From an uncultured Caryophanales bacterium (GTDB lineage: Bacteria > Bacillota_I > Bacilli_A > RF39 > UBA660): a stretch of 38,954 nucleotides of DNA. The stretch is from NCBI GenBank assembly GCA_946611235.1, contig CAMODE010000013.1, forward strand, positions 1 through 38,954. Direction: 5' to 3'. A program made the position numbers and the translations under genes. The notes beneath the pieces are model-generated. The model saw only the letters and a program-made list of their open reading frames with translations. It was not told the DNA's origin and did no database searches. Shown here piece after piece: positions 10,046-18,204 of the stretch. The stretch's first letter is position 1. Each line of letters begins with the position of its first letter.

Positions 10046-10078
10046 AAATATCTTGGTAATAATCTTACCAAGATATTT
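10046..10078 (+). terminator. Perfect 14-bp-arm hairpin
   Basis: AAATATCTTGGTAA-taatc-TTACCAAGATATTT. Confidence 0.55.
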
Positions 10079-10179
10079 AATTATGTGTTCTTATTTAGTA
10101 TAATGTATTTAAGGAATATTTGATATGGGCGAGACCAATCTTTTTAGGGGGCTACTCTTTAGAAAGTGAGGTGATAGTT

Positions 10180-10257
10180 ATGTTTAAGAAGGATATACTT
10201 ATATTATCACTTATCATAATTATTTTGCTTCAACTTGTTGTACAACTCGTAAAATAA
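10180..10257 (+). CDS. 25-aa hydrophobic peptide, candidate type I toxin
   Basis: MFKKDILILSLIIIILLQLVVQLVK; RBS GTGAGGTGAT; upstream TATAAT at 10099-10104; absent from the supplied ORF track because of length. Confidence 0.6.
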   Translation: MFKKDILILSLIIIILLQLVVQLVK

Positions 10258-10261
10258 AAGC

Positions 10262-10293
10262 AACCACCTAAAATCAGCAAAAGTTTTAGGTGG
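10262..10293 (-). ncRNA. Candidate antisense RNA overlapping the toxin gene 3' end (hairpin core given; 3' end not determined)
   Basis: Minus-strand promoter TTGATT (10329-10324)-N17-TAATAA (10306-10301); hairpin CCACCTAAAA...TTTTAGGTGG followed by a T-rich tract on the minus strand. Confidence 0.4.
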
Positions 10294-10451
10294 CAAGTAA
10301 TTATTACGGTCCACTTGGGCTTGAATCAAGTGTTCCTTTTTTATTATATGAAGTTTCCTTCATCTGTATTCATAATATCATATTTCATTATTAAAATCAA
10401 CTATTTTGAGTTTAATTTCTATAGAAGATACTTCTTCTAATGGAAAGTGGA

Positions 10452-10487
10452 GGATTAACTTGTTAATCCGGGAAGCGAAGCGGTTAA
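10452..10487. repeat. Intergenic repeat copy 1 (GGATTAACTTGTTAATCCG-N2-AGCGAAGCGGTTAA)
   Basis: Same motif at 37565-37599. Confidence 0.8.
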
Positions 10488-10654
10488 AAATAAAAAAAAA
10501 TAATGAAAAATTATTTACTAAAAGCATATAATATGGTAATATATTAATGGCTTTTCAAAAATATACACAAATATTGATTTAATTATCCTAGTGCCTTATG
10601 GTGGATATTAAAGAAGAGATATTTGGAAGCAAAACGAAAGGAGAAATGATTATT

Positions 10655-11587
10655 ATGACAGTAGTATCTATGAGCTATTTGTTAGAAGCAGGTGCACACT
10701 TTGGTCATCAGACTAAAAGATGGAATCCTAAAATGAAAGAGTATATTTTTAACTCTAGAGATGATATTTATATCATTGACTTACAAAAGACAGTAGAAAA
10801 GATGGAGGAAGCTTACGCTGCACTTAATAAGATTGCTAGTGAAGGTGGAAAAGTACTTTATGTTGGTACTAAGAAACAAGCACAAGAAGTATGTAAAGAG
10901 GAAGCTGAAAGAAGTAGTATGTACTATATGACTGAAAGATGGTTAGGTGGTACTCTTACTAACTTTAGAACTATTAGAAGAAGAGTTAATCGTCTTGAAG
11001 AAATTGAAAAGATGGAAAAAGATGGTACTTTTGATAGACTTCCTAAGAAAGAAGTAGTAGGACTTAAGAAAGAATATGAGAAATTAAATAAGAATTTATG
11101 TGGTATTAGAGAAATGACTAAGTTACCACAAGCTATTATTATTGTTGATTCTACTAAAGAATATAATGCAATAAGAGAAGCTAGAAAGCTTAATATTCCT
11201 GTATTTGGTGTAATTGACACTAACTGTGATCCAGATGATGTTGATTATGTACTTCCTGCGAATGATGATGCTGTAAGAAGTATTAAAGTTGTACTTGGAG
11301 CTTTAACTAACGCTATTATTGAAGCTAATGGTGGTACAATTGTTGATTATGTAAGTGAAGATGATAAGAAAGCATCTAAAGATAAGTCTTTTGCTAAGAA
11401 AGAAAAGAAAGAAGTAAAAGAAACTGTTAAAGAAGAGCCAGTTAAAGAAGAAATCAAAGAAGAAAAGCCAATAGAACTTGATTTAAATATTTTAACTGTT
11501 GCTGAACTTAGAGACCTTGCTAAGAAGAAAGAAGTTAAAGGTTATTCTAAGATGAAAAAAGAAGAATTAATTGAAAGTTTGAAATAA
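10655..11587 (+). CDS. rpsB: 30S ribosomal protein S2 with C-terminal extension
   Basis: [37 protein letters not shown] places the start at 10655, not 10598. C-terminal K/E-rich linker and [34 protein letters not shown]. Confidence 0.95.
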   Translation: MTVVSMSYLLEAGAHFGHQTKRWNPKMKEYIFNSRDDIYIIDLQKTVEKMEEAYAALNKIASEGGKVLYVGTKKQAQEVCKEEAERSSMYYMTERWLGGTLTNFRTIRRRVNRLEEIEKMEKDGTFDRLPKKEVVGLKKEYEKLNKNLCGIREMTKLPQAIIIVDSTKEYNAIREARKLNIPVFGVIDTNCDPDDVDYVLPANDDAVRSIKVVLGALTNAIIEANGGTIVDYVSEDDKKASKDKSFAKKEKKEVKETVKEEPVKEEIKEEKPIELDLNILTVAELRDLAKKKEVKGYSKMKKEELIESLK

Positions 11588-11602
11588 GGAGGGATAATAC
11601 TT

Positions 11603-12475
11603 ATGATTACTGCTAATATGGTTAAAGAGCTTAGAGAACAAACTGGAGCAGGAATGCTTGATTGTAAGAAGGCTCTTACGGAAACTAATGGAAATATGGA
11701 AGAAGCTGTTACTTGGCTTAGAGAAAAAGGTATAAGTAAAGCAGCTAAAAAACAAAGTAGAATTGCTGCTGAAGGACTTGCTTATGCTAAAGTAGAAGGT
11801 AATAAGGCTGTTATTGTTGAAGTTAATTCTGAGACAGACTTTGTTGCTAAGAATCCAGAGTTTACTTCTTTAGTTGAAACTATTGCTAATGCTATCTTAA
11901 GTAGTGGTGTTAGTACTATGGAAGATGCTATGAAATTAGAAGTAGAAGGTAAAACTATTGAAGATATGATAGTAGATAAAACTGCTACTATTGGAGAAAA
12001 GTTATCTTTCAGAAGATTTGAATTAGTAGAAAAGAATGATTCTCAAGTATTTGGTACTTACTCTCATATGGGAGGTAAGATTGTTACTCTAGCAGTACTA
12101 GAAGGTACTGACACAGAAGTAGCTAAAGATGTTGCTATGCAAATTGCTGCGATGAGACCTTTATACTTAGATAAAGGGTCTGTTCCTAATGAAAGAGTAG
12201 AAAAAGAAAGAGCAATTCTTACTGAACAAGCTGAAAATGAAGGATTAGATGCTAACAAACTTCCGATGATTGTTAATGGAAGACTTGGTAAATTCTATGA
12301 AGAAGTATGTTTACTTGATCAAGGATTTGTTAAAGAAAATAAGATGAAAGTATCTAAATATGTTGAAAGTAAAGGTATGAAAGTATTATCTTTCGTAAGA
12401 TACGAAGTTGGCGAAGGTATGGAAAAGAGAGAAGAAAATTTTGCTGACGAAGTTGCTAAACAAATTAATGGATAA
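11603..12475 (+). CDS. tsf: Elongation factor Ts
   Basis: MITANMVKELREQTGAGMLDCKKALTETNGNMEEAVTWLREKG. Confidence 0.97.
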   Translation: MITANMVKELREQTGAGMLDCKKALTETNGNMEEAVTWLREKGISKAAKKQSRIAAEGLAYAKVEGNKAVIVEVNSETDFVAKNPEFTSLVETIANAILSSGVSTMEDAMKLEVEGKTIEDMIVDKTATIGEKLSFRRFELVEKNDSQVFGTYSHMGGKIVTLAVLEGTDTEVAKDVAMQIAAMRPLYLDKGSVPNERVEKERAILTEQAENEGLDANKLPMIVNGRLGKFYEEVCLLDQGFVKENKMKVSKYVESKGMKVLSFVRYEVGEGMEKREENFADEVAKQING

Positions 12476-12476
12476 T

Positions 12477-12516
12477 AAAAAGGATTCTAGTTAAAAACTA
12501 GTTTCTTTTTTTTATT
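12477..12516 (+). terminator. Intrinsic terminator after tsf
   Basis: CTAGTTaaaAACTAGTTTCTTTTTTT. Confidence 0.6.
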
Positions 12517-12586
12517 CTTTGTGATAAAATTAGTTTAGGATAGGAGTTTATATCTTACCAAATATTTGAAGAAAGGAGGAAGTGTT

Positions 12587-12964
12587 ATGTACGATTATTA
12601 TACTACAACTAATTATAGTAGCAATTATACGATGCCTACTAGTTATATAGTAATTAGTTTAATAGTAGGGATTCTTGCTATTGTTAGTTTATGGATGATA
12701 TTTAAGAAGGCTGGTAAACCAGGATGGGCTTCAATTGTACCTATTTATAATATTATTGTATTTATACAAGTAGCAGGTTTACCTCTTTGGTATTTAGTTT
12801 TACTTATTATACCTTTTGCTAATATTTATGCTATTTTTAAAATATATATAGAATTAGCTCATAAGTTTGGTAAATCAACGGGGTTTGGTGTGCTTACTGT
12901 ATTCTTTAGTGAGATTTGTTTACCAATTCTTGCTTTTGATAAGAATGCTACTTATAAGGGATAA
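12587..12964 (+). CDS. DUF5684-like multi-TM protein
   Basis: FKKAGKPGWASIVPIYNIIVFIQVAGLPLWYLVLLIIP; RBS AAAGGAGGAAG supports a start at 12587. Confidence 0.7.
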   Translation: MYDYYTTTNYSSNYTMPTSYIVISLIVGILAIVSLWMIFKKAGKPGWASIVPIYNIIVFIQVAGLPLWYLVLLIIPFANIYAIFKIYIELAHKFGKSTGFGVLTVFFSEICLPILAFDKNATYKG

Positions 12965-12993
12965 AAAAGAAGGAATCGTTTGATTCCTTTTAA

Positions 12994-13605
12994 TTATTCT
13001 ACTTTTTTTCCACAGTTTTCACAGAAACTAGCACCTGGTTTTAGTTTTTGACCACAACCTAAGCAAAATCTTTCTGGTTCTGTTGTAGAAGTATTAGCAT
13101 TCTTTTTATCATCGATTGGTCCATTAGGTGAAACTACTACTGAATTATCATATTTAGCTTCTTTTGAGAAACCAAGTACTGCTGCTAGAATACCTGGGAA
13201 GAATATTCCTAGGACACCATAAGTAGTAGGATCTTTTTTGAATTTCTTTCCTAAGTTATAGAAGATAAAGAAATTTACTGCTCTTGCTGCTATCATTGTA
13301 ATAGCTCCTAGTCCGTTTATTCCTAATAAACTAACGATTGTTCCTGATATTGCTATTAGGAAATACCACCAGTTTAGCCCAGCTATTTCTACTAATACAT
13401 AGGTATTATAGAATGGTACAATAGCGGCCCATCCTGGTTTGCCGGCTTTTTGGAATAGTTTTACTTCACCAATTATGACTACTATTAAGGCTGCTAATGC
13501 TATGAGGAATATTATTCCTACAAATATTAGTAGACCTCCTGTTAAATTATTAACAAAATCTGCATTTTTTTCTAACACATTGTTAAGTATTTGATCTTCA
13601 CTCAT
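12994..13605 (-). CDS. DUF5684-like multi-TM protein with C-terminal zinc ribbon
   Basis: LFQKAGKPGWAAIVPFYNTYVLVEIAGLNWWYFL; C-terminal CLGCGQKLKPGASFCENCGKKVE. Confidence 0.75.
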   Translation of the reverse strand: MSEDQILNNVLEKNADFVNNLTGGLLIFVGIIFLIALAALIVVIIGEVKLFQKAGKPGWAAIVPFYNTYVLVEIAGLNWWYFLIAISGTIVSLLGINGLGAITMIAARAVNFFIFYNLGKKFKKDPTTYGVLGIFFPGILAAVLGFSKEAKYDNSVVVSPNGPIDDKKNANTSTTEPERFCLGCGQKLKPGASFCENCGKKVE

Positions 13606-13709
13606 TATTTATACTCCTTTCTATTTAATAATATATCAAATTTATATGTTTTTGACAAGATATTATGATATTTTTTATTATTTATACATAACTTTTAATA
13701 GGTGAAAAT

Positions 13710-15617
13710 ATGTTTAGTAAGGGAATACATAAGAGAATTAAAATAGTTTTATTAGGAGTTATATTTGTTTTTATTGTTATTATAGGTAAAGTATTTTATA
13801 TAGAGGTTATTGATTATAAGAAACTTAATTCTTTAGCTAATGGGGTATGGAGTAGAAATTTACCTATTGAAGCTGATAGGGGTAAGATTTATACTGTTGA
13901 TGGGGAAGTAGTAGCGGGGAATCTTACGACGACTAGTTTGGTATTTATTCCTAATCAGATTAAGAATAAAGAATTAGTAGCGGATAAGATTAGTGAAATA
14001 CTTGGTGTTGATAAAAGTAAAATAGAAGAGCATTTATATAAGAAGTCGATGATGGAGAGAGTTCATCCGGAAGGTAGAAGGCTAACTTACGATATAGCTG
14101 ATAAGATAGAGGCTCTTCATTTTGAGGGAGTGTATTTACTTAAAGAGTCTAAGAGATATTATCCTCATGATGAGATGCTATCTCATGTACTTGGTTATGT
14201 TGGTATTGATAATCAGGGACTTAGTGGACTTGAACTTAAGTATGATGATTATTTAACTGGAGAATATGGATCAATTCAATATTTTTCTGATGCTAAGGGT
14301 AATACTCTTGATAGGAGTTCGGTTTATGTAGAGCCAGAAGATGGTCTTGATATTTATTTAACGGTTAATTATGAGATTCAATCAGCGATAGAGAGAGAAC
14401 TTAATAATGTGGTACTTAAATATAATCCAGAGGGTGCTTGGGCTATTGTAATGGATCCGAATACGGGGGAAATTCTTGGAATGAGTTCGAGACCGACATT
14501 TAATCCGAATAGTTATCAGGATTATAGTACGGAGACAATTAATAGAAATATGGCAATATGGGCTAGTTATGAGCCTGGTAGTACTTTTAAGATTCTTACT
14601 CTTAGTGCGGCGGTTAATGAGAATAAAGTTGATTTACTTAAGGATACTTTTTATGATGGGGGTTCTGTTAATGTTGATGGGGCGAGGATTAAGTGTTGGA
14701 AAGCTGGTGGTCATGGTAGTCAGACTTTTTTGGAAGTAGTACAAAATTCTTGTAATCCTGGTTTTGTTGAACTTGGTAGAAGACTTGGTGTTAATACTTT
14801 GTTTGATTATATTGATAAATTTGGTTATGGTAAGAAGACGGGGATTGATTTAAATGGTGAGGCTACTGGTATTTTATTTCCTTTATCGAGAGTGGGGCCT
14901 GTAGAACTTGCTACGACATCTTTTGGTCAGGGAGTTAGTGTAACTGCTTTACAACAAGTAGTAGCGGTTAGTGCAGCGGTTAATGGTGGTACTTTATATA
15001 AGCCTTATATTGTTAAGAGAATTGTAGAACATGAAACTGGGCAAATTATTGAAGAGGTTAAACCTACGGTAGTAAGAGAAGGTATTATTAGTAGTGATAC
15101 TAGTGAGAAGGTTAGAATGACTTTGGAGTCAGTGGTATCACTTGGTACTGGGAGAAATGCTTATATTGATGGTTATAGAGTAGCAGGTAAAACTGGTACA
15201 GCACAAAAGGTTAGTAATGGTGTTTATATGAGGGGTAATTATATTGTTTCTTTTATGGGTTTCTTACCTGCTAATGACCCTAAAGCTGTAGTCTATCTGG
15301 CTATTGATAATCCTAAAGGTATTACGCAGTATGGTGGTACGGTTAGTGCTCCGATTGTAAGAAATATTATGGAAGATGTTATTAGTGCTCTAGATATTGA
15401 AAAACAAGAAGGGGGTACAGAGAAAGAATATCAGTGGTATGATAAGAAGTATTATAGTGTACCTAATGTTGTTGGTATGAGTAAGAGAGATGCTACTAGT
15501 AGTTTGAAGAACTTTACAGTGGAGTATTCTGGTAGTGGGGATAATGTTATTAGTCAGTCTCCGGAAGAAAATACGAGAATACCTGAAGGTTCTCCAGTTA
15601 GATTATATTTGGGATGA
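13710..15617 (+). CDS. Class B penicillin-binding protein with C-terminal PASTA domain (FtsI/SpoVD type)
   Basis: SxxK in YEPGSTFKILTLSAAV, SCNPGF, VAGKTGTAQKV; PASTA-like VPNVVGMSKRDATSSL...RIPEGSPVRLYLG. Confidence 0.92.
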   Translation: MFSKGIHKRIKIVLLGVIFVFIVIIGKVFYIEVIDYKKLNSLANGVWSRNLPIEADRGKIYTVDGEVVAGNLTTTSLVFIPNQIKNKELVADKISEILGVDKSKIEEHLYKKSMMERVHPEGRRLTYDIADKIEALHFEGVYLLKESKRYYPHDEMLSHVLGYVGIDNQGLSGLELKYDDYLTGEYGSIQYFSDAKGNTLDRSSVYVEPEDGLDIYLTVNYEIQSAIERELNNVVLKYNPEGAWAIVMDPNTGEILGMSSRPTFNPNSYQDYSTETINRNMAIWASYEPGSTFKILTLSAAVNENKVDLLKDTFYDGGSVNVDGARIKCWKAGGHGSQTFLEVVQNSCNPGFVELGRRLGVNTLFDYIDKFGYGKKTGIDLNGEATGILFPLSRVGPVELATTSFGQGVSVTALQQVVAVSAAVNGGTLYKPYIVKRIVEHETGQIIEEVKPTVVREGIISSDTSEKVRMTLESVVSLGTGRNAYIDGYRVAGKTGTAQKVSNGVYMRGNYIVSFMGFLPANDPKAVVYLAIDNPKGITQYGGTVSAPIVRNIMEDVISALDIEKQEGGTEKEYQWYDKKYYSVPNVVGMSKRDATSSLKNFTVEYSGSGDNVISQSPEENTRIPEGSPVRLYLG

Positions 15618-15670
15618 TTTGCAATTGCACTGTATTTATGTTATAATAGTCGCTGTTTATGGGGGTAAAT

Positions 15671-16525
15671 ATGGAAATATTACATATGACAAGTAATGAA
15701 ATTGCTAATTTAAATGGATTAGATTTAGGAACTGAATCAAGTGTTTATAAATATAAATATAGAGATAAGGAATATGTTCTAAAAGAACTTGATTATTATG
15801 ACAAAAATAAATGGGATAATAAGATGAGAACTTTACTTAGTGTCGATAGTAATAGAGATATTATACCAGATTATTTTATTAAACCTGAATTCTTTATTTC
15901 TTCTGATTATACTATTAGATATTGGGCTTCTAGATATGTTAATGGTATTAATTTTAATTCTCTTCTTAATGATAAAGAAGTATCTTTTGATGTTAAAAAA
16001 AGGTATTTAAAGAGAATTGGTTATATACTTAAACAGATGGATTATATTAGAAGGAATTCTTTACTTAGTGATTTTTATATTGGAGATCTTCATGAAAATA
16101 ATTTTATTATTGATAGAAGTAGTAGATTATTAGTTTGTGATATTGATAGTATAAAGATTAATGGTAATAGGTCTTCAGTTGGTAAGTATTTGAATCCTTT
16201 CTCTTTATTTAGTAAGGCTGGTACTAAAAAATATAAAATAGATAATTCTAATAATAGGATAGGAGATTATATAGTAGATAAGAATACAGATTTATATTGT
16301 TATAATATTATGGTTATGAATTTTTTATGTGGTAAATGTATTAATGATATTAGTATTGATAATTTTTATAGATATTTGAATTATTTGAATGTTATTGGTA
16401 TTGATTATGAGATGGTAGAAATGTTTAATAAACTATTATCTAATGAGGATAATGCTAATCCTTGTTATTATATTGATTCTTTAACTGAGGATAAGCTTGT
16501 TAGAACTAGAAGATTTAATTTGTAA
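15671..16525 (+). CDS. Protein kinase-like / phosphotransferase-fold protein
   Basis: SSVYKYKYRDKEYVLKEL and IGDLHENNFIIDRSSRLLVCDIDSIKI (catalytic-loop-like and D-x-D motifs). Confidence 0.6.
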   Translation: MEILHMTSNEIANLNGLDLGTESSVYKYKYRDKEYVLKELDYYDKNKWDNKMRTLLSVDSNRDIIPDYFIKPEFFISSDYTIRYWASRYVNGINFNSLLNDKEVSFDVKKRYLKRIGYILKQMDYIRRNSLLSDFYIGDLHENNFIIDRSSRLLVCDIDSIKINGNRSSVGKYLNPFSLFSKAGTKKYKIDNSNNRIGDYIVDKNTDLYCYNIMVMNFLCGKCINDISIDNFYRYLNYLNVIGIDYEMVEMFNKLLSNEDNANPCYYIDSLTEDKLVRTRRFNL

Positions 16526-16616
16526 ATTATTATTTATCTTATGTAAAGTTTTATAAAAGAAGTTGTTTTAATAAAAGAAGTTGTGTTATAATTAATATAG
16601 AAATGGAGTTGAGCAT

Positions 16617-17609
16617 ATGTTAACGCTTACGAAATCTTTACTTGCTTTAATGCTTGGATTTATGGGGGCTACTTTATTTGGACTTGCTGCTATTCCTTTT
16701 TTGAAGAAATTAAAGGCTGGACAGAGAATTAATATTTATGTAGAAGCACATAAGGGTAAGGCTGGTACTCCTACAATGGGAGGTATTATCTTTATTATTC
16801 CTACTATAGCGATAATGTTATTTTTACTTATTACTGGTAAGGTAGAGTATTCGGTTAATTTAATTATTGTGTTATTTGTCTTTATATCGTATGCTTTGAT
16901 TGGATTTTTAGATGATTTTATTAGTTTGAAGAGGAAAGCTAATAAGGGGCTTACACAGTTTCAAAAATTATTTTTACAACTTATAGTAGCAGTTGTCTTT
17001 TATATATTATTTAGAGAGTTTACTGATGGTGATTCTTATCTTAGAATATCGGCTTTAGGTATTGATTGGAATTTGGGTTGGTTTTATGGTGTATTTATAT
17101 TATTCTTATTAGTGGGATCATCGAATGCTGTTAATTTAACGGATGGTTTAGATGGTTTAGCTGGAGGACTTTCTGCGATATCATTCTTAGCTTTTGCTCT
17201 TATTGCAATGGGTAGTTGGTGGATAGAAGGTAACTCTGATATTGGTATTTTCTGTTTTGTTCTTGTTGGTTCGATTATTGGATTTCTTGTCTATAATAGT
17301 AATCCGGCGAAGGTATTTATGGGAGATACTGGTAGTTTAACTCTTGGTGCTACGATGGCTACGGTTGCTATTCTTACTTCACATGAATTATCGTTAGTAT
17401 TAATAGGTGGAGTATTTGTTATTGAAACTTTAACAGTTATTATTCAGATTAGTTCTGTAGTACTATTTCATAAGAAGGTATTCTTAATGACTCCAATTCA
17501 TCATCATTTTGAAAGACTTGGATGGAGTGAGAGGGATATTGTTAAATTATTTTGGATAGCAGGTTTTGTACTTTGTATGTTTGCTTTAATATATGGTGTA
17601 TGGTTATAA
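16617..17609 (+). CDS. mraY: Phospho-N-acetylmuramoyl-pentapeptide-transferase
   Basis: HKGKAGTPTMGGIIFI, FLDDFISLKRKANKGLT, NAVNLTDGLDGLAGG, FMGDTGSLTLG, PIHHHFERLGW. Confidence 0.97.
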   Translation: MLTLTKSLLALMLGFMGATLFGLAAIPFLKKLKAGQRINIYVEAHKGKAGTPTMGGIIFIIPTIAIMLFLLITGKVEYSVNLIIVLFVFISYALIGFLDDFISLKRKANKGLTQFQKLFLQLIVAVVFYILFREFTDGDSYLRISALGIDWNLGWFYGVFILFLLVGSSNAVNLTDGLDGLAGGLSAISFLAFALIAMGSWWIEGNSDIGIFCFVLVGSIIGFLVYNSNPAKVFMGDTGSLTLGATMATVAILTSHELSLVLIGGVFVIETLTVIIQISSVVLFHKKVFLMTPIHHHFERLGWSERDIVKLFWIAGFVLCMFALIYGVWL

Positions 17610-17636
17610 GAGAGAATATTTATTCTTTCTTTTTTT
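17608..17636 (+). terminator. mraY terminator
   Basis: AAGAGAGAATatttATTCTTTCTTTTTTT. Confidence 0.65.
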
Positions 17637-17735
17637 ATTTCCGCCTTTGGCGGGCCAAAGAAATGTTATTTCTTTGGTAATACCTTTATTAGAGAATTCT
17701 AGTATATAGAAAAAATATAGTCTATATGACTATAT

Positions 17736-18113
17736 TTAGGTTTGCTTTGATATATTTAATAATACCCCCATACTTATTAAACTTATTAGAAGACTACTTC
17801 CTCCATAAGATAGAAAGGGGAGAGTTACTCCAGTTACGGGGATTAGTCCTGTTACGACCATGAGATTTAATAGGGTTTGAAAAGCTAGTCCGAAGGTAAT
17901 ACCAAAGGCTAGGTATTTACCGAATTTGTCTTCACAGTTCATGGATATTTTGAATCCTGAGATTATGATAGTGATAAATAGTGTTGATACGATTAGTACT
18001 CCCATGAAACCAAATTCTTCACTTATAATAGAGAAGATGAAGTCGGTTTGGGGTTCAGGTAAGTAAAAGTGTTTTTGAATGGAATTACCGAGTCCTAGTC
18101 CTAAGAGTCCTCC
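17736..18113 (-). pseudogene. ftsW: FtsW/RodA/SpoVE-family C-terminal fragment, separated from its N-terminal half by the integrated element
   Basis: GGLLGLGLGNSIQKHFYLPEPQTDFIFSIISEEFGFMG...GVTLPFLSYGGSSLLISLISMGVLLNISKQT. The track ORF reaches 18215 through attL. Confidence 0.93.
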
Positions 18114-18204
18114 TGGCTTTAACTTCTGGCGATAAACACGATTTTTAACAAAAAAATATCGCCAATAACATAAATGAGTAGAGCCACTCTCGTATTGGAC
18201 GATA

